Below are positions 8,916 to 17,468 of a stretch of DNA of 41,447 nucleotides, one piece after another (within the stretch, counting starts at the first letter, position 1; each line of letters starts with the position of its first letter). The notes below the pieces were generated by a model. It saw only the letters and a list, made by a program, of their open reading frames with translations, had not been told where the DNA came from and ran no database searches. Source of the stretch: CAYFUL01 sp964346375 (GTDB taxonomy: Bacteria > Bacillota > Clostridia > Tissierellales > Peptoniphilaceae); the NCBI GenBank assembly GCA_964346375.1, contig CAYFUL010000006.1, forward strand, positions 1-41,447, read 5' to 3'. Both the position numbers and the translations under genes were made by a program.

Positions 8916-10820
8916 TTAATTTAAACTATTACTTTTAAAATCTCTACCATTTCCTTGGTAGTACCTACTAAATAATTCATAATACTCAAGTCTAAGACCT
9001 TAGATAAATACAATTAGTCCCTCAAGACCAATAATAAGAATATTACCAAGTATTAAAATAATAATATTTCCAAGGTTATTTCCAATCATCTCACCCATGG
9101 TATGAAAGGCCATAAAAAGTACTACGTGGTTAATAGCAAAAGCACCAACTCTAATAAAGGAAACTATTCCAGAAAGAGTTGAGATTAAAAGTTCAATAAT
9201 GGAAAAGGAGCTTTCAATATAGTAACCACTTACACCCTCCTCGTAGGTAACATCTTCTTTTTTTAATTTTCCCATAATAGGCTTTTTAAAAATAATTACC
9301 ACGATCGATAGAAGTAAAATTAAAACTGCCACCTGAGTAGGAACAATTTTTATAACATTAGCAATATCTAAAAGTAGGACAATTAGCACCATAAAAATTA
9401 AAAATCCAAAGAAACCATGTTCGCCAAAAAATCCCCCCTCTAAATCCTTAGCCTTGTATGCGTTAATAAAGTTTAAAATATAACTGCATACCAGTAGAAA
9501 AACACCAAAGGCAATGGAAATAAGCAATACTGTATTAATATTTTCAAAAGGTCTTATCCAAAGGGCGGGGATAATAGTCTCTATACCAAATATAGAGCCA
9601 TATAGCACTCCAAAGATCATAGAGCTTAATCCCAAGCGGACAAGAAGAGGACCAAAGGTATTCTTTCTAAGGAATAATCCTGCCAAAAGGAAGATAAAAC
9701 CCTGGCCTAAATCTCCAAACATAGAACCAAAAAGAACCATGTAGGTAATTGCAAAAAAGGAAGTAGGGTCCACTTCATTATAGTTTGGAATACCATACAT
9801 TCTAATTAAAGTCTCAAAGGGTTTTACAATGGGGTTATTTTTTAGCTTAGTAGGAGGAGCTCCCTCCGTATTAATATTATCAGTAATAATAACACCAAGG
9901 TCCTTTAGGTCCCTCTTAATATTTAGAGTACCATCAGAAGAAGCCCAACCAGTAATGACAAAGTACTTCTTAGACCTTGCAATTTTCTCTTTAGTCTCCT
10001 CTAACTTTCCAAGGAAAAATTTATAGCTTAAAGTCGCCTCAATAAGGTCCCTATTTTCACTATAGAACTTTTTCTTTTCAACCTCTAAATCCTGAAGACT
10101 CTTTTTAATTTCATTTGCCCTATTTTCAATTTCTAAAATAGTATTTTTAGGAGTACCATTGACAAAACTAAGTACATCTAAATCAATCCAGTTAAGGGAA
10201 TTTAAAATTCTAGAGATTTCCATCTCAACTTCTGCTGGATAGATAATAAGGTATACCTCTTCGTCGTTATAACTACCAGTGTGGAAAATCATAGCAAGAA
10301 TATGGTCGTAATTCTCCTTAATTTTAAGCCTAGCATCCTTTTCAAGCCTGCCAAAACGAGCCTTAAAGTACTCTAAATTCTTTAGGCTGTCTAAATCCAC
10401 ATTAGCATTTTCAAAGCCAGAGAGATTTTCTCTAATCTTCTCTAGGTGATCAAATTCCTCTTTAAGTTTTTTCTCCTTTTCAATAAAATTTGAACAACTC
10501 TTGTAAAGGGAATTAAAGTCGCTTTTTTTCTGAGAGATTAGAGAAGTATCCACTTTGCCAATATTAAAGTACTTAGCAACTTCTTTAGCAAGTTTTTGCT
10601 CCTCAACCTCTTCTAAATCCTTCTCAAATGGCACCAGATTATTAAGATCAACTGCCATATCAACATGTTCTGAAAGATCATAAATTTCACTGCTGGAGTT
10701 GATTTTACTCATGGCATCCACCATGTCTAAATCTCCACTTTTTAAAACTCGATAGACGATTTCTTCAAAGTGGGGAATATCTCCAACAATACTTATAAGT
10801 TTCATCTTCTCAACTGCCAT
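8916..10820 (-). pseudogene. atpI: V/A-type ATPase subunit I (stator), broken by a late in-frame TAA
   Basis: Subunit I is the large stator membrane subunit holding the ion half-channels. It has a cytoplasmic coiled-coil half (to about residue 330), then GSMFGDLGQGFIFLL and about seven membrane helices including FIRVGAFAINHVVLFMAFH, which carries the conserved channel Arg. The start is the ATG at 10820 behind AAGGAGG. A TAA at 9000-9002 follows LEGLIVFI, and the frame continues with GLRLEYYELFSRYYQGNGRDF to a natural stop at 8916. The family motif here is VFIQGLRLEYYE, so a conserved glutamine codon has become TAA. The last 29 residues are lost. Confidence 0.9.
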
Positions 10821-11741
10821 ACTGCCTCCTTGCAAGTAGAGAAACTACAGTAGAGTTTCTAAAGTTAAGTCTCTTCCCTTCAAGAAGGGTAAGATAATCC
10901 TTAGAAACATATTCCATAAGGCCAACTAGGGCGACAATCCTTACAATGCCTTCCTTGTTTTTAAAGGTACTACTGTAAAGATCGTAGAGATATCTTTTAA
11001 GACTAACATCTAAAAACTCACTACGCCTAGTAAAAACCTCCTCATACTTAAATTTCTCCCCTGTAGTAATGGAGTTCCTTAAACTCCCATTTGAAATAGT
11101 GCCGCCTCTAATAAGAAGGTTGGACACCTCAATATCATTTAAACCGTAATTTTTTGCACCAATTATAAAGCCAAGATTGATTAAATCAATTCGAACTCCA
11201 AGAAGAAATAGAATCTCCTTTTTATTTTTAAGACCACTAGCTAGTTCAACTAGATTTTCATAATAAGTCCTATCCAAAATCATATCCATAAAAAATAACA
11301 TTCTATCCCTATCCTCATGGATGTAGCTATAGATTTTTCTCTCATACTCTCCAAGACCAATAGACTTTAAAAATTCCATAAAGGAGGGCAAATCATAAGA
11401 AAAATCACCGGGAAGTTCAACAAGGTTTACAACCGCCCTTTCTCCTCTTACAATTGCCCTAAGAAGTCTCTTTATATCAAAGAGAATATATCTATTGAGT
11501 AACTCCTTGTAAAAAATCCTCTCTCTACCAGAAAAGTAGTGGGAAAATTTAAAAAGTTCCTCAGTAATTTTACTATTGAGAGAATTATTAATCTCAAAGG
11601 GATTTCTAGATAAATTCACCTGAAAAATATCCTCTACAATTCCAATGCCTCGCTATAATCCTTAGCACTAAGGAGACTTTCATAGCTAGGCTTAATATAT
11701 TTTTTATAGATAGCACTGGATTTTGTATCAACGGCTCTCAT
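10810..11741 (-). pseudogene. atpC: V/A-type ATPase subunit C, frameshifted near codon 36
   Basis: Subunit C links the rotor shaft to the K ring. The gene starts at the ATG at 11741, overlapping the atpH TAA, and reads MRAVDTKSSAIYKKYIKPSY to SAKDYSEALEL, then stops at TAG. One base inserted at about 11634 joins it to EDIFQVNLSRNPFEI and the rest of an AC39/VatC-type all-helical protein (310 residues repaired). The apparent start of the long downstream ORF is a GTG inside CAGGTGAAT and is an artefact of the frameshift. The TGA end overlaps the atpI start region. Confidence 0.85.
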
Positions 11742-12055
11742 TACACACCTAGATCTAAAAGAGATAGAGCCTTTTCCACAAGGGAGTCATTAATTTTCCT
11801 GTAGTTATTTTCAAGTTCAACTTCCATAATGTGATTTTCCCTTTTAATTTGGTCAATCTTTTTCATTACAGAAGAGTACTCTTTGTCGTACTCCTCTTGA
11901 GCAAGTTTTTTTGCATCCTCGTGGGAAATAAGCTCCATATTATTTAATAATTCCTAAGTGGATTTCTTCTGCTCCTCAAGTTTATTTTTCTCTTTTTCTT
12001 CCATCTCTTTCGTTAAATTATCAAGCTTTATAACTTCGTTAATTAAATCTTGCAT
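11741..12055 (-). pseudogene. V/A-type ATPase peripheral-stalk subunit H/G, broken by an in-frame TAG
   Basis: This short, highly charged coiled-coil frame of 104 codons is first in the ATPase operon, as expected for the peripheral-stalk subunit (AhaH/NtpF-like) that pairs with E. It starts at the ATG at 12055 behind AGGTG and reads MQDLINEVIKLDNLTKEME to EEQKKST. TAG at 11954-11956 interrupts it, and it continues in frame with ELLNNMELISHEDAKKLAQ. The ATG at 11938 begins the longest remaining ORF (65 residues) but has no ribosome site. Coiled-coil character and position support the identity; sequence conservation in this family is weak. Confidence 0.75.
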
Positions 12056-12079
12056 AATCACCTCATTTAAAACAAAAAA

Positions 12080-12138
12080 AGACGACCGGCTCATTCGGGT
12101 CGTCTAAAAAATAATACACCTATCTAAAAAATTATCAA
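12080..12138 (-). promoter_or_regulatory. Promoter of the V-ATPase operon with a hairpin at the transcript 5' end
   Basis: TTGATA (12138-12133) and TATTAT (12116-12111) with a 16-base spacer form a good promoter. The predicted start, about seven bases on, falls at the first base of a hairpin AGACGACC...GGTCGTCT (12080-12105), which is followed on the minus strand by seven T. The ATPase mRNA would therefore begin with a terminator-shaped stem-loop, 24 bases before the atpH start. It could stabilise the mRNA end, stop transcription early, or act as a second terminator for the rpsR transcript. Confidence 0.6.
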
Positions 12139-12195
12139 CAGACTTTTTATAAAAATCAAAAGTTAGTTAATTGGCAATTTTTTAAAATTTTCAAA

Positions 12196-12222
12196 AAAAA
12201 GCGCCCCAATTGGGACGCTTTA
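12196..12222 (-). terminator. Terminator of the rpsF-ssb-rpsR operon
   Basis: On the minus strand AAAGCGTCCC / GGGGCGCTTT pair around an AATT loop (one U-G pair). Eight T in total follow the GCGC side, directly after the rpsR stop codon. Confidence 0.88.
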
Positions 12223-12447
12223 TTAGTCTGCGCTGTATGGAAGAAGTGCAACTTGTCTAGCTCTTTTTACTTCTTTAGTAACTTTTCTTTGATGCTTAGC
12301 ACAAGCTCCAGTGATTCTTCTTGGAAGAATCTTTCCTCTATCAGAAACAAATCTCTTTAGAGTTTGAACATCCTTGTAGTCAATTTCCTTTTCTTTATCT
12401 TGACAGAACATACAAACTTTTCTTCTTGTTCTAAATCTTCTTTGCAT
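12223..12447 (-). CDS. rpsR: 30S ribosomal protein S18
   Basis: This 74-residue basic protein carries the S18 core: DYKDVQTLKRFVSDRGKILPRRITG, then CAKHQRKVTKEVKRARQVALLPY. The N-terminal Cys pair (CMFC) together with CAKH fits the zinc-ribbon form of S18. S18 binds S6 on the 30S platform. It is last in the operon with rpsF and ssb, a near-universal order in bacteria, and is followed at once by a terminator. A good ribosome site (AAGGAGGG) precedes the ATG. Confidence 0.97.
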   Translation of the reverse strand: MQRRFRTRRKVCMFCQDKEKEIDYKDVQTLKRFVSDRGKILPRRITGACAKHQRKVTKEVKRARQVALLPYSAD

Positions 12448-12457
12448 TTTACCCTCC

Positions 12458-12952
12458 TTAGAATGGAATATTATTATCTACAGGGTAAAAACCGTCAAAT
12501 TCATCGTTATTGGAATTACTTCCACTATCATTTCCGTAGGCGGAGTTTACAGGACCCGGCTGTGGTCTGTTCATACCTTGGCTCTGATTAAAATTCTGTC
12601 CAGAACCTTGATTTTGAGATGGACCTATAAAGTAAAAGTTGTTTACTACAACATCTGTAGTAAATACTCTTGTTCCATCTTCCTTATCGTAAGAACCTGT
12701 CTGTATTCTTCCGTCAATTGCGATTTCTCTACCCTTTGCAAAATAATTTGAAATATTTTCCGCAACACTTCCCCAAGCTACACAACCTATAAAATCAGCT
12801 GTTGGTTGGTTTCTTGATTCCAACTCTTGCCTTTTTTCTCTAGAAAGTCGTCTGTTTACTGCTACTGTAAATCTTGCATATGCCATTCCAGATTGTGTAT
12901 ATCTTAGTTCAGGATCTCTCGTTAGTCTTCCGATTAATTGGACATTGTTCAT
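12458..12952 (-). CDS. ssb: Single-stranded DNA-binding protein
   Basis: This 164-residue protein has an OB-fold of about 110 residues (MNNVQLIGRLTRDPELRYTQ, FTVAVNRRLSREKR, GRIQTGSYDKEDGTRVFTTDVVV). A Gly/Gln/Asn-rich linker follows, then an acidic tip ending VDNNIPF, the site where SSB recruits replication and repair proteins. It protects single-stranded DNA during replication. It lies between rpsF and rpsR with short gaps, and its GGTGA ribosome site overlaps the rpsF-ssb junction. Confidence 0.97.
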   Translation of the reverse strand: MNNVQLIGRLTRDPELRYTQSGMAYARFTVAVNRRLSREKRQELESRNQPTADFIGCVAWGSVAENISNYFAKGREIAIDGRIQTGSYDKEDGTRVFTTDVVVNNFYFIGPSQNQGSGQNFNQSQGMNRPQPGPVNSAYGNDSGSNSNNDEFDGFYPVDNNIPF

Positions 12953-12961
12953 TATATCACC

Positions 12962-13246
12962 TTATTTATCAAGTCTAACTACCATCGTTCTCATTACTGA
13001 ATCAAGTATTTTAGCAACTCTGTCAAATTCCTTTACTGCTGCAGGTTCTGCTTCAAATTCAACTAGTATATAGTATGCTTCTTGGTAGTATTCGATTTCG
13101 TAGGCTAATTTTCTCATACCCCACTCATCTACTTTAGCTACATTACCACCATTTGCAAGAATATTTTGTAGTCTTTCGAAAGCAGCTTTTCTCTTTTCAT
13201 CTTCTACATCTGGGTAAAACATAACTATTGCTTCGTATTTATTCAT
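12962..13246 (-). CDS. rpsF: 30S ribosomal protein S6
   Basis: This 94-residue protein shows the S6 ferredoxin-like fold signatures: MNKYEAIVMFYPDVEDEK, VDEWGMRKLAYEIEYYQEAYY and a C-terminal VMRTMVVRLDK. It pairs with S18 in the small subunit. GGGAGGTG precedes the ATG; this ribosome site lies inside the predicted S6:S18-binding leader, so the operon is probably under translational feedback by the S6-S18 complex. Confidence 0.97.
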   Translation of the reverse strand: MNKYEAIVMFYPDVEDEKRKAAFERLQNILANGGNVAKVDEWGMRKLAYEIEYYQEAYYILVEFEAEPAAVKEFDRVAKILDSVMRTMVVRLDK

Positions 13247-13302
13247 TCTTTCACCTCCCTATGGACTATCGGCCAGGTTACTACCTAGCAAGGATTACTA
13301 AC
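13247..13302 (-). promoter_or_regulatory. S6:S18-binding autoregulatory leader of rpsF
   Basis: The untranslated leader folds as a hairpin CUAGGU-AGUA-ACCUGG (13288-13273) followed directly by an unpaired CCG (13272-13270). An outer stem UCCUU/AGGGA draws in the rpsF Shine-Dalgarno region. The known S6:S18 leader motif also places a CCG, mimicking 16S helix 22, in an asymmetric loop next to a hairpin. Match judged by eye; no covariance search could be run. Confidence 0.6.
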
Positions 13303-13308
13303 TTTTAT

Positions 13309-13337
13309 ATTATATATATTGTAGCCAGTTTTGTAAA
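13309..13337 (-). promoter_or_regulatory. Promoter of rpsF-ssb-rpsR
   Basis: TTTACA (13337-13332), a 17-base spacer and TATAAT (13314-13309) lie directly after the glyA stop codon. Expected transcript start is about 13302. Confidence 0.8.
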
Positions 13338-13340
13338 GAA

Positions 13341-14576
13341 TTATTTTAAATTTGGATATAGTGGGAAGTGATTTAATACTTCTGCTACATCTGATTTTAC
13401 TTCGTCATAACTTCTTGACTCTTTTAATGCATCTATCATAAGTCTTGCTACTACTCTTACATCATCTTCCTTCATTCCCCTTGTGGTTACTGCTGGTGTT
13501 CCTATTCTTACTCCACTTGTTACCATTGGTGATTCTGGGTCATGAGGTATTGTATTTTTATTTGTAGTAATATTTACTTTTGATAGTCTTGCTTCTGCTT
13601 CCTTTCCTGTTAAGCCAAGATTTCTTACATCTAGTAGTAGAAGGTGGTTATCTGTTCCTCCACTTACTAATCTTATTCCACCCTTTGAAAGCTCGTCTCC
13701 CATTGCCTGTGCATTTTTAAGTACCTGTGCAATATATTCCTTGTATTCTGGTTGAAGTGCCTCTTTAAAACATACTGCCTTTGCTGCAATTATATGCTCT
13801 AGTGGGCCTCCTTGGAATCCTGGGAATACTGCCTTATCTAATTTTGCCTTATGCTCCTCTTTACAAAGGATTGCTCCGCCCCTTGGTCCTCTTAATGTCT
13901 TATGGGTAGTTGTTGTTACAAAGTCTGCATATTGTACTGGACTATTGTGCATTCCTGCTGCAATTATTCCTGCAATATGTGCCATATCTACCATTAGTAG
14001 AGCTCCTACTTCCTTTGCAATCTCTCCAAATTTTGCAAAGTCTATTTCCCTTGGATATGCACTTGCTCCTGCTACAATTAGCTTTGGTGAAGTTTCTTTT
14101 GCTACTTTGTGCACATTGTCATAGTCTATTGTCTCTGTCTTTTCATCTACTCCATAGGATACGAAATTATATGTCTTTCCTGAAAAGTTTACTGGTGAAC
14201 CATGGGTTAAGTGTCCCCCTTCTGATAGATTCATTCCAAGTATTGTATCCCCTGGATTTAAAAATCCTGTATATACTGCAATATTTGCATTTGCTCCACA
14301 GTGGGGCTGTACATTTGCATGGTCTGCATTAAATAGTTCTTTAAGTCTATCTATTGCAAGGTTTTCTATTACGTCTATTTCCTCACAACCTGCATAGTAC
14401 CTCTTTCCTGGATAGCCCTCTGCATACTTATTTGTAGGAGTAGTTCCCATTGCCTCTAGTACCGCTTCTGAAACGAAGTTTTCAGACGCAATTAACTCTA
14501 CGTGTTCTCTCTGTCTCTTTGTTTCTCTGTTAATGGCCTCAAAAATTTCGGGGTCAAAGTTTTTTAAATTGTTCAT
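13341..14576 (-). CDS. glyA: Serine hydroxymethyltransferase
   Basis: This 411-residue PLP enzyme interconverts serine and glycine and feeds one-carbon units to tetrahydrofolate. It shows RQREHVELIASENFVS at the N-terminus, YAEGYPGKRYYAGCEEID, the PLP-lysine motif TTTTHKTLRGPRGG (about residues 223-236) and SGVRIGTPAVTTRG near the C-terminus. Length and motifs match the family. Its ATG sits behind GGAGG and overlaps the DUF951 stop, so it is translationally coupled as the last gene of a four-gene operon. Confidence 0.98.
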   Translation of the reverse strand: MNNLKNFDPEIFEAINRETKRQREHVELIASENFVSEAVLEAMGTTPTNKYAEGYPGKRYYAGCEEIDVIENLAIDRLKELFNADHANVQPHCGANANIAVYTGFLNPGDTILGMNLSEGGHLTHGSPVNFSGKTYNFVSYGVDEKTETIDYDNVHKVAKETSPKLIVAGASAYPREIDFAKFGEIAKEVGALLMVDMAHIAGIIAAGMHNSPVQYADFVTTTTHKTLRGPRGGAILCKEEHKAKLDKAVFPGFQGGPLEHIIAAKAVCFKEALQPEYKEYIAQVLKNAQAMGDELSKGGIRLVSGGTDNHLLLLDVRNLGLTGKEAEARLSKVNITTNKNTIPHDPESPMVTSGVRIGTPAVTTRGMKEDDVRVVARLMIDALKESRSYDEVKSDVAEVLNHFPLYPNLK

Positions 14577-14800
14577 TCTTCCTCCACTTTCTTATGATGT
14601 AGTATACTAATAAATTTACCGTCTTCCAAAATCTTTCTGATTCGCTTTTCAAAGTCCATTCTTGAAATCCAAATCATTCTGTCACAGCCATTACACTTTA
14701 ACTTAATGTCTGCTCCCTTTCTAAGTATTTCCCACTCATTCTTACCACAGGCGTGTTCTTTTTTTAAGGTTACTATATCCCCTACTTCATAGTAAAGCAT
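14573..14800 (-). CDS. DUF951-family small zinc-ribbon-like protein
   Basis: This 75-residue protein has the DUF951 pattern: YYEVGDIVTLKKEHACGKNEW, LKCNGCDRMIWISRMDFEKRI. Cysteines at HACG and CNGC probably bind a metal. The family is common in Firmicutes, typically next to an MscS gene near rpsF-ssb-rpsR, as here. Function is unknown; RNA or nucleic-acid binding has been guessed from the fold. AAGGAGG precedes the ATG, and the gene overlaps glyA. Confidence 0.85.
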   Translation of the reverse strand: MLYYEVGDIVTLKKEHACGKNEWEILRKGADIKLKCNGCDRMIWISRMDFEKRIRKILEDGKFISILHHKKVEEE

Positions 14801-14802
14801 TT

Positions 14803-15636
14803 TTACCTCCTTATTTTTATAGCAGGTGTTAAATCCTCGTCTGTTGCTATTTCTAAAATTCTCTTTCTTATTTCATACTCGGTTTTAAATTGTTCTCCGG
14901 CTGTGCTAAATGCCACTACGGAAACTGTATAGTAGTTAATAGTATTTTCAGTTATACCCATTATTCGCGGTCCATCTACTATTTCGCCATATTCCTTCAT
15001 CGGTGAAATTGCATCCTCTATTAATTTCGTTGCAACTTCTGGTAGTACATCTCTATTTATTCTAACGTCTACCCTTGCTCTTTGAGAACCTCTATGTTTA
15101 TTGGTTGCTGTCTGTATAGTTCCATTGGGGATAATGTATAAGTTTCCATCAAATCCCCTAAGGGTTGTTACTCGTACACCAATACTCTCTACTATTCCCT
15201 CATTACCTGAAATTTCTACTAAATCCCCTACAGAAAACTGATTCTCTATTACTATAAAGAATCCATTTATAAAGTCCTTCATTAGACTTTGAGCTCCAAT
15301 ACCTAGGGCAACTGACCCTATTCCAAGAGTTCCAATTATTGCCGAGGTATTTACTCCCAAGGTATCTAGTATAGTTGTAATTAGTATTATTAAAAGCACA
15401 ACTTGTATAATTTTTTTAAGTAGACGAGTTACTGTAACTTGCCTTGCAAAATTTTCACTATGTTGAACTTTTTCGTTGTTTAAATGTTTATCTGTTAAGG
15501 AGCTTATTATTTTAAATACTATTTTATAGGCTATATAGAGAAGTAGAATCCAAAGAATCTTTCCAAGTATATTTAAGTCTCCTCTATCATTTATAAAGAA
15601 TTTGGAGATATTATTTAGAATTTCCTGTAGACTCAA
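14803..15636 (-). CDS. Small-conductance mechanosensitive channel, MscS family
   Basis: This channel protein (277 residues) has two or three N-terminal membrane helices, then the pore-lining helix with Gly/Ala packing (TSAIIGTLGIGSVALGIGAQSL) and the beta-domain signature FFIVIENQFSVGDLVEI. It opens under membrane tension to release solutes after osmotic downshock. AAAGGAGG directly abuts an ATG at 15642 but lies six bases before a TTG at 15636, so the TTG is the better start. Either start overlaps the end of the upstream gene by about 30 bases. It is the second gene of the operon leading to glyA. Confidence 0.9.
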   Translation of the reverse strand: MSLQEILNNISKFFINDRGDLNILGKILWILLLYIAYKIVFKIISSLTDKHLNNEKVQHSENFARQVTVTRLLKKIIQVVLLIILITTILDTLGVNTSAIIGTLGIGSVALGIGAQSLMKDFINGFFIVIENQFSVGDLVEISGNEGIVESIGVRVTTLRGFDGNLYIIPNGTIQTATNKHRGSQRARVDVRINRDVLPEVATKLIEDAISPMKEYGEIVDGPRIMGITENTINYYTVSVVAFSTAGEQFKTEYEIRKRILEIATDEDLTPAIKIRR

Positions 15637-16705
15637 CTTCATCCTCCTTTGTAAGATCCTTTACATGGCCTTCTGTTGCCATGGAGCGGGTCTTTTCGAT
15701 TTTATATATGTGTATTACTCCCTTTTTTAATGTTCCCACAGTAAGTCCCCCTAGTTTTATCTCGTCATTTCCTCCAGGAAGTCTTGTGTAGTATTCTGTT
15801 GAGGTTCCAATTTCTCCTGCAACATCTGTATTTCCAAAGGCATAAATACTTCCAGCTACCTTTGAAAGTCTCTCTACATTTGCCGCTACTACTATTTTAT
15901 TCTTCTCATTTAATTCTAAATCGTAGGTTGAAAGTATTCCACCGTGAAGGAGATGTATACTTCTACCGTCCATTAGTACATCGTCTATATTGGGAATTTT
16001 TACATGGGTCATCGCCTCTGAATCTATTCTATATAAACTCTTATCGCTACATATAAAGACTGCATTTTTTGTACGACCTATAAAAAATCCAACTTCACTT
16101 AGTATATCGTATTTTTTTATCTCCCCGTCTTTAATAATTATAGAGGTCTTGTATCCAGAAACATCTGTAGTAAGTTCTGTTACTATATAGCCTTTATTTG
16201 GTTCATCTACTTTAAAGGCAAGGATATTATTTGAGGTTTCGTATATTTTTACTAAGTTGTCGTTTGCGTTTAAAAAGTGTATGGATTCTCTTTCCCCATC
16301 TTTTAAATGAATTATAATATTTTTATTTTGTATCTCTATATTAAAAAGTTCCCCTGGTATGGGAATCTGTCTTACTATTTCACCTACAGTATCGTACTGG
16401 GTAAGGGTTTTAGTTTCAATTTCAAAGATAAATGCAAAATTATCCCTTAAAAAAATCCTTTCAGTATCTGCGTTTCTATCGATGGAGTTAAAAACTACTC
16501 CATCCTTTTTCATAAAGTAGATCCTATTTCTATCGTAGGAGATAATGGATCTACTGGTAATTGAAAAATCTTCAATCGTATTTATTTTACTCTTCCCTAC
16601 TTTTACAATAGTCCTTCTTGTGGAAATTTTATCTCCAAGAAATAGTCCAAGAAGTACAAGTATAATTCCAGAGAAGATAATAATCTTTTTCTTAGTGGTA
16701 CTCAT
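15611..16705 (-). CDS. Membrane-anchored beta-propeller-like protein (DUF5711-like)
   Basis: This 364-residue protein has one N-terminal membrane helix (IIIFSGIILVLLGLFLG) and a long extracellular part. That part is made of repeated short beta-rich blocks with hydrophobic-x-hydrophobic patterns and DG/NG turns, as in WD/PQQ-like propellers. It resembles the DUF5711 proteins of Clostridia in size, anchor and neighbourhood (MscS/DUF951), but I cannot confirm this without a profile search. It is first in the operon, with a GGTGAT ribosome site. It may sense or scaffold at the envelope; no catalytic motif is visible. Confidence 0.6.
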   Translation of the reverse strand: MSTTKKKIIIFSGIILVLLGLFLGDKISTRRTIVKVGKSKINTIEDFSITSRSIISYDRNRIYFMKKDGVVFNSIDRNADTERIFLRDNFAFIFEIETKTLTQYDTVGEIVRQIPIPGELFNIEIQNKNIIIHLKDGERESIHFLNANDNLVKIYETSNNILAFKVDEPNKGYIVTELTTDVSGYKTSIIIKDGEIKKYDILSEVGFFIGRTKNAVFICSDKSLYRIDSEAMTHVKIPNIDDVLMDGRSIHLLHGGILSTYDLELNEKNKIVVAANVERLSKVAGSIYAFGNTDVAGEIGTSTEYYTRLPGGNDEIKLGGLTVGTLKKGVIHIYKIEKTRSMATEGHVKDLTKEDEVESTGNSK

Positions 16706-16720
16706 TTCATCACCATTGTT

Positions 16721-16729
16721 ATTATATCA
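16721..16729 (-). promoter_or_regulatory. Extended -10 promoter of the glyA operon
   Basis: TGATATAAT on the minus strand, 16 bases before the first ATG of the operon, matches an extended -10 element. No good -35 is present, as is usual for that class. Confidence 0.5.
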
Positions 16730-16761
16730 ATATAATTTCAGTTAATAAAGGAGTGTAGTTA

Positions 16762-16801
16762 TAAAAAAAGAAGCTTCTTTTTTTAGTAAAAAGAAACTTC
16801 T
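16762..16801 (-). terminator. Terminator of the SLH-protein gene
   Basis: A 14-bp stem, AGAAGTTTCTTTTT / AAAAAGAAGCTTCT on the minus strand (arms 16788-16801 and 16769-16782, one U-G pair), is followed by seven T. It separates the SLH gene from the glyA operon. Confidence 0.8.
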
Positions 16802-16802
16802 C

Positions 16803-17468
16803 TTAGTTGTATAGATTTCTGTCCCCAAATTTTATTTTTGAATCAACAACTACCCTTGGGGAAGGCAATCCATATACCTCTATTATACTACCAAGTATCT
16901 TACACACCTCTGCCCTAGTAATAGGTGCATTAGGTCTTAAGCTTCCATCAGCATAACCTTCTACAAATCCCTCTTTTGCCAATGTGCCAAAATATCCAAG
17001 TGTATCTCTATTTACTTGACCCAAGTCTGAAAACTTTTGAGCGTACTGTTGGTTTGGCTTTAATTTATACAGATAGCCAATAATATTTACAACCTCTGCT
17101 CTTGTAATAGACTTGTTGGGATTTAAGTTCCCAGTAGTAGGTACTAAGTAGCCCGCCTTAATCGCCTTTGCCACTTCGTTATAGTACCAGTCATCTATTA
17201 ATACATCTGAAAAAGTAACAGTATAAGTCTTTTCCAATTCACTCATCTTATTTATTACAGAGTAAAATTCCGCACGACTTATCTCATTATCAGGCTTAAA
17301 TAAATTGCCCTCATACCCAGAAACATATCCGTCCTCAGCTAATCCCTCTATATAAGAAGATGCCCAGTGGTTACCAGTATCGGAAAAACTCTTTGCAAAT
17401 GCTATTTGAAATGTAGAAAGGCTTAATACCAATGAAAGTGAAATAATTTTAAAAAACTTTCCCTTCAA
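16803..17468 (-). CDS. Secreted protein made of three S-layer homology domains
   Basis: This 221-residue protein has a clear signal peptide (FFKIISLSLVLSLSTFQIAFAKS). Three SLH modules follow: FSDTGNHWASSYIEGLAEDG with FKPDNEISRAEF; FSDVLIDDWYYNEVAKAIKAG with LNPNKSITRAEV; and FSDLGQVNRDTLGYFGTLAKEG with LRPNAPITRAEV. SLH domains bind pyruvylated secondary wall polymers. No other domain follows, so it is a stand-alone wall-binding protein. The start codon is TTG at 17468 behind AGGTGGGG. It stands alone between two terminated units. Confidence 0.92.
   Translation of the reverse strand: MKGKFFKIISLSLVLSLSTFQIAFAKSFSDTGNHWASSYIEGLAEDGYVSGYEGNLFKPDNEISRAEFYSVINKMSELEKTYTVTFSDVLIDDWYYNEVAKAIKAGYLVPTTGNLNPNKSITRAEVVNIIGYLYKLKPNQQYAQKFSDLGQVNRDTLGYFGTLAKEGFVEGYADGSLRPNAPITRAEVCKILGSIIEVYGLPSPRVVVDSKIKFGDRNLYN

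Noticed and set aside
11617..11619. GTG at 11619 as the genuine start of subunit C
   Set aside because: It lies inside coding sequence for IFQVNLS. Thirty-five good codons with a proper operon-overlapping ATG precede it in another frame, so a frameshift is the better explanation.
4223..11956. Reassignment of TAA and TAG to glutamine as the normal genetic code of this organism
   Set aside because: TAA and TAG end many intact genes here at expected lengths, some directly before terminators (hydrogenase, rpsR, ferritin) or overlapping the next start (GntR, response regulator). Three ATPase subunits also carry frameshifts, which recoding cannot explain.
13910..14332. Long opposite-strand ORF within glyA, and similar Leu-rich ORFs opposite other genes
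   Set aside because: These are shadow frames of strongly coding genes: low-complexity Leu/His-rich translations with no ribosome sites.
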